This document shows positions 6,816-8,623 of a DNA stretch of 8,623 nt, piece by piece. Each line of letters opens with the position of its first letter. Position 1 is the stretch's first letter. Both the position numbers and the translations under genes were made by a program. This stretch comes from Halobacteria archaeon (lineage in GTDB: Archaea; Halobacteriota; Syntropharchaeia; Alkanophagales; Methanospirareceae): contig JAOZPO010000053.1 of assembly GCA_029932715.1 (NCBI GenBank), positions 1 through 8,623 on the forward strand, in the 5' to 3' direction. A model generated the notes under the pieces. It was not told where the DNA came from. It ran no database searches and was given only the letters and a program-made list of their open reading frames with translations.

Positions 6816-7631
6816 ATGTCTATGCAAAAGGGAAGCGAAGGGGAAGAGGCGAAGGGAAACGTACCAAAGTATTGGCCCATTTTATATGTATTGTACCGTA
6901 AGAAGCGGATTTGTAATAGCTTTGACATTCAGAAGGACCTGTATCTCGCGAAGATGGCTGGTAACGCACCGATTGAATATGCATTTGTTGATGACTACTG
7001 CGGACGACCCTGCTGTACAAGCATAAAACAGGATGCTATCTCACTTGCAGATCAGGGATATGTCAATGTATCATTTGAAAACGAATGGATATTCGAGATT
7101 ACAGAAGAAGGAGTGAAGAAGGTAGAGGATTTTATTGATAAACTACCGGTAGAGGTACGAAAATCATTTGATTATATTCTGGAAGAATATGGCTCTCTCC
7201 CAATGGTAAAATTGCGGGATTATTTGTATGGCTGGCATAGCAGACTGGTAGCACCGGAAGAGCACGAGCAACTGAAAAGACAGCTACTTGACGAGACCGA
7301 ATTGTTGTTGAGCGAGTTCTCATGTGCTGAATCAAACGGGAATTCACTCTTTTTACGCGGGTCAATAGATTATTGCATGCTAATTTTAAAGAGGGAGAAT
7401 TTGGACGACACTACTCAAAAGGACAACTTATTAACCTTTGTTGATGGCTATATCAGGAAGATTCTACTATTAAAAGAGATTACACGTGGGAATACGGAGA
7501 TACTGAGGCATATCTGCTTAAACGATTTTAAAGAAGATTTTGAACTTATCCAGGAGGCATCTATGGTATATGATGTTTTACCTGCATTGTACGAAGAAGA
7601 TGTGGATTTGGCTGTGTTTGTTGAGGATTGA
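6816..7631 (+). CDS. YwgA-like winged-helix protein, probable regulator or antitoxin partner of the PIN protein
   Basis: The 271-residue protein has an N-terminal winged-helix domain (about 18-108). KYWPILYVLYRKKRICNSFD gives helix 1, DIQKDLYLAKM leads into helix 2, and LADQGYVNV with WIFEITEEGVKKVEDFI forms the wing and final helix. The order resembles YwgA-type and DUF4065-type proteins, where GR-CC (63-67) sits at the place of the usual GPYS. Residues 110-145 (EVRKSFDYILEEYGSLPMVK) extend it as in that group, and 150-271 are a helical, acidic C-terminal domain that I do not recognise. It is cotranscribed with the PIN gene 3 bases downstream. The GTGAT at 6811-6815 is spaced properly for the second ATG (6822), so translation may begin two codons later. 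A role in DNA binding or in holding the PIN nuclease inactive is inference from context. Confidence 0.7.
   Translation: MSMQKGSEGEEAKGNVPKYWPILYVLYRKKRICNSFDIQKDLYLAKMAGNAPIEYAFVDDYCGRPCCTSIKQDAISLADQGYVNVSFENEWIFEITEEGVKKVEDFIDKLPVEVRKSFDYILEEYGSLPMVKLRDYLYGWHSRLVAPEEHEQLKRQLLDETELLLSEFSCAESNGNSLFLRGSIDYCMLILKRENLDDTTQKDNLLTFVDGYIRKILLLKEITRGNTEILRHICLNDFKEDFELIQEASMVYDVLPALYEEDVDLAVFVED
7623..7627 (+). promoter_or_regulatory. Ribosome binding site of the PIN gene, inside the winged-helix gene
   Basis: GAGGA lies 7 bases before the ATG at 7635, within the last codons of the upstream gene. It supports the 7635 start and translational coupling of the pair. Confidence 0.55.
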
Positions 7632-7634
7632 TAA

Positions 7635-8264
7635 ATGAGTGCGGGTGCAAGCAAAAAGGTCATATATGATGCCAATGTGATAATCTATTATTGCTTCTTG
7701 CACGAAGAGCGAATTAAAGGTAAGACAGTAACTATCAGGGCTATAGAATCAACAAACAAGATTCAACGTCTTACCGAACAGTTTCTAATAAAAGGCGTTG
7801 AAATCGAAACGATCTCCTGTGTGATAGATGAAATCTTTGACAAGGGCATAGCTAAAATAGTTGATGAATACTGTGATGACCCACGCACAAAGGACTTGAT
7901 CGGCATACCCGCACGAGTGCAAATTACAAATAGAATCAGATTACGATTGGCACGGAAGACGGAGGGTAAAATTTTGCGGCTACAACATAAGCCATGGTTT
8001 ACCGTAGTTGACTATCATGCGAAAGAAGAAGAGGTAGAGGCGGTGAAGAGTTTTTATGAGTCGCTTAGAGGAACGCCGAAGATGATAGAGCACATGAGAA
8101 GGAAGGGGACAAGGGAAGCGTATCCCTCGAATGTTGATATCGCATTGTTGATGTATTCAAAGGAAAGCGGAGCTCCGATAGTAACAAAGGACAGCGATTT
8201 TACTTACTTTAAGCATGAATTAGAACAGAGGGGTTTATGTCATGGGATATTGATAGATCCGTAG
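7635..8264 (+). CDS. PIN-domain nuclease, large variant (toxin-like)
   Basis: The 209-residue protein has the PIN acidic set: Asp12 in VIYDANVIIYY (9-19), Glu66 in SCVIDEIF (61-68), Asp168 in PSNVDIALLMYS (164-175) and Asp186/Asp188 in VTKDSDFTYF (183-192). The conserved Asn14 beside Asp12 is also present. PIN domains are Mg-dependent ribonucleases of the VapC, FEN and Nob1 superfamily. Ordinary VapC toxins are about 130 residues; here about 70 extra residues sit between the second and third acidic residues, including a very basic segment (RVQITNRIRLRLARKTEGK, 94-112) that could grip RNA. The gene starts 3 bases after the winged-helix gene and is followed by a T-run. The nuclease assignment is firm; toxin versus RNA-processing role is not settled by the sequence. 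Confidence 0.85.
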   Translation: MSAGASKKVIYDANVIIYYCFLHEERIKGKTVTIRAIESTNKIQRLTEQFLIKGVEIETISCVIDEIFDKGIAKIVDEYCDDPRTKDLIGIPARVQITNRIRLRLARKTEGKILRLQHKPWFTVVDYHAKEEEVEAVKSFYESLRGTPKMIEHMRRKGTREAYPSNVDIALLMYSKESGAPIVTKDSDFTYFKHELEQRGLCHGILIDP

Positions 8265-8277
8265 TAGGTAGTTGCAA

Positions 8278-8284
8278 TTTTTTT
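8278..8284 (+). terminator. T-run terminator after the PIN gene
   Basis: Seven consecutive T bases begin 14 bases after the PIN stop codon. Archaeal RNA polymerase commonly stops at such U-tracts without a hairpin. It ends the two-gene operon. Confidence 0.5.
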
Positions 8285-8393
8285 AAATCGCTTTGGTGAA
8301 TGGTGAAATAGAAGACGACCTGACTTATTTATTCAGGCTAATCGCTATTTTTATGGCTAAATTTTTGTATCCCTAAGTTTTATCTGTTATGTC
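8285..8393 (+). other. AT-rich intergenic stretch with a small hairpin and further T-runs
   Basis: No gene is visible. CCTGA (8319-8323) and TCAGG (8333-8337) form a 5-bp stem with a 9-base loop, followed by T-runs at 8348-8352 and 8362-8366, so this may be a second terminator. GGCTAA occurs twice as a direct repeat (8336-8341 and 8355-8360). No tRNA or other known RNA fold was seen. Confidence 0.35.
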
Positions 8394-8516
8394 ATGATGG
8401 CGCTTTCTAAGAGAGTAGGGGTGAGCAGAAGGGGAAAGCGAGAGAGGAAAATAAAAAATCATGAAGTGATGTGGCAAAAAAAGCGAAAAATATACGAAAA
8501 GGAATATTCCTTATAG
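8394..8516 (+). CDS. Small very basic ORF (40 residues), possibly the 5' stub of an interrupted gene
   Basis: ATG ATG at 8394 opens a 40-residue frame rich in Lys and Arg (for example SKRVGVSRRGKRERKIK at 5-21 and QKKRKIYEKEY at 28-38). I do not recognise the family. It ends at TAG 8514-8516, and the G of that stop is the first base of the putative IS end, so the stop could have been created by insertion and the rest of the gene could lie beyond the element. It has no convincing ribosome site; a leaderless or purely chance ORF is possible, since A-rich DNA readily encodes Lys-rich frames. Confidence 0.3.
   Translation: MMALSKRVGVSRRGKRERKIKNHEVMWQKKRKIYEKEYSL
8499..8512. repeat. Perfect 14-bp palindrome
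   Basis: AAGGAATATTCCTT reads the same on both strands. It stands 3 bases left of the putative IS terminus, so it could be part of the insertion target or a protein binding site. In 8.6 kb a perfect 14-mer palindrome is moderately unexpected by chance. Confidence 0.6.
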
Positions 8517-8623
8517 AGGCTGTCCCACAAAAATCACAGTCATAACGGCAAAAAATACACCCACAACTAACAAGCAACCAAAGACCCAAAGTACGGTGAA
8601 CTACTTGAGAATTTTAACTAATA
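8516..8623. mobile_element. Putative end of an insertion sequence running past the right edge
   Basis: GAGGCTGTCCCACAAAAA (8516-8533) closely resembles the terminal inverted repeats of several IS groups in archaea and bacteria, which often begin GAGGCTGTCCCA. The remaining 90 bases would be the inner flank. On the minus strand a frame reading LVKILK then TAG (8601-8603) is open to the edge and could be the last codons of a transposase; on the plus strand a frame is open from about 8531 to the edge with no ATG. Only one end is visible, so neither the partner repeat nor the target duplication can be seen. The family is not assigned. Confidence 0.45.

Noticed and set aside
8385..8480. C/D-box small RNA (ATGATGG near 8394 and CTGA-like motifs)
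   Set aside because: The CTGA lies upstream of the C-like box rather than downstream, and no paired D' / C' arrangement can be made.
8407..8589. Minus-strand frame of 60 residues across the right-edge region
   Set aside because: It crosses the putative IS terminus and the palindrome, is rich in Cys/Phe from A-rich opposite DNA, and has no family character.
8520..8600. Hydrophobic minus-strand reading resembling a membrane segment (GCLLVVGVFFAVMTVIFVGQ)
   Set aside because: It is bounded upstream by a stop at 8601-8603, has no start codon of note, and is better explained as the non-coding end of a mobile element.
1..8623. CRISPR array, tRNA or rRNA genes
   Set aside because: No regularly spaced repeats, no tRNA-like T-loop plus acceptor stem, and no rRNA core sequence were seen in reading both strands.

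Overview
The window looks archaeal, most likely a Euryarchaeon of the methanogen or anaerobic methane/alkane-oxidising kind (an ANME-1/Methanophagales-like genome is my best guess, not proven). The grounds are a HdrC/HdrB-type heterodisulfide reductase gene, a Dph6-type diphthamide ligase domain, a short type II methionine aminopeptidase, an archaeal RtcA, TATA-like boxes and GGTGAT-type ribosome sites. No rRNA, tRNA or CRISPR array is visible.

Layout. 1-742 (minus) is the 5' part of a HdrC-HdrB fusion that runs off the left edge; the reading frame is open through the edge and carries two CxxCxxCxxxC motifs. Back to back with it, 854-3013 (plus) encodes a 719-residue fusion of an AsnB-like asparagine synthetase, whose N-terminal glutaminase domain has lost its cysteine nucleophile, to a complete Dph6-like diphthine-ammonia ligase. 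Next, 3108-4085 (plus) is a decayed gene for an exported, Pro/Thr-linker surface protein; one continuous protein can be rebuilt only by crossing four frameshifts. A leftward cluster follows: map (type II MetAP, 6655-5768), rtcA (RNA 3'-phosphate cyclase, 5710-4703) and a class I SAM methyltransferase (4687-4010), whose last 25 or so codons lie antisense to the end of the pseudogene.

From 6816 rightwards there is a tight two-gene operon: a winged-helix protein of YwgA-like architecture and a large PIN-domain nuclease, 3 bases apart, with its own TATA box and a T-run terminator. It looks like an atypical toxin-antitoxin or RNA-processing pair. The right edge (8265-8623) is AT-rich and holds a hairpin, a 40-residue very basic ORF, a 14-bp perfect palindrome and then a sequence starting GAGGCTGTCCCA, which resembles the terminal inverted repeat of an insertion sequence running out of the window. 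The small ORF stops exactly at that junction.

Functionally the window mixes energy metabolism (Hdr), translation-factor modification (Dph6 acts on EF-2), protein N-terminal processing (MetAP), RNA end metabolism (RtcA) and accessory DNA (PIN pair, pseudogene, IS end). The most notable items are the AsnB-Dph6 fusion, the winged-helix/PIN pair and the truncated HdrC-HdrB gene.
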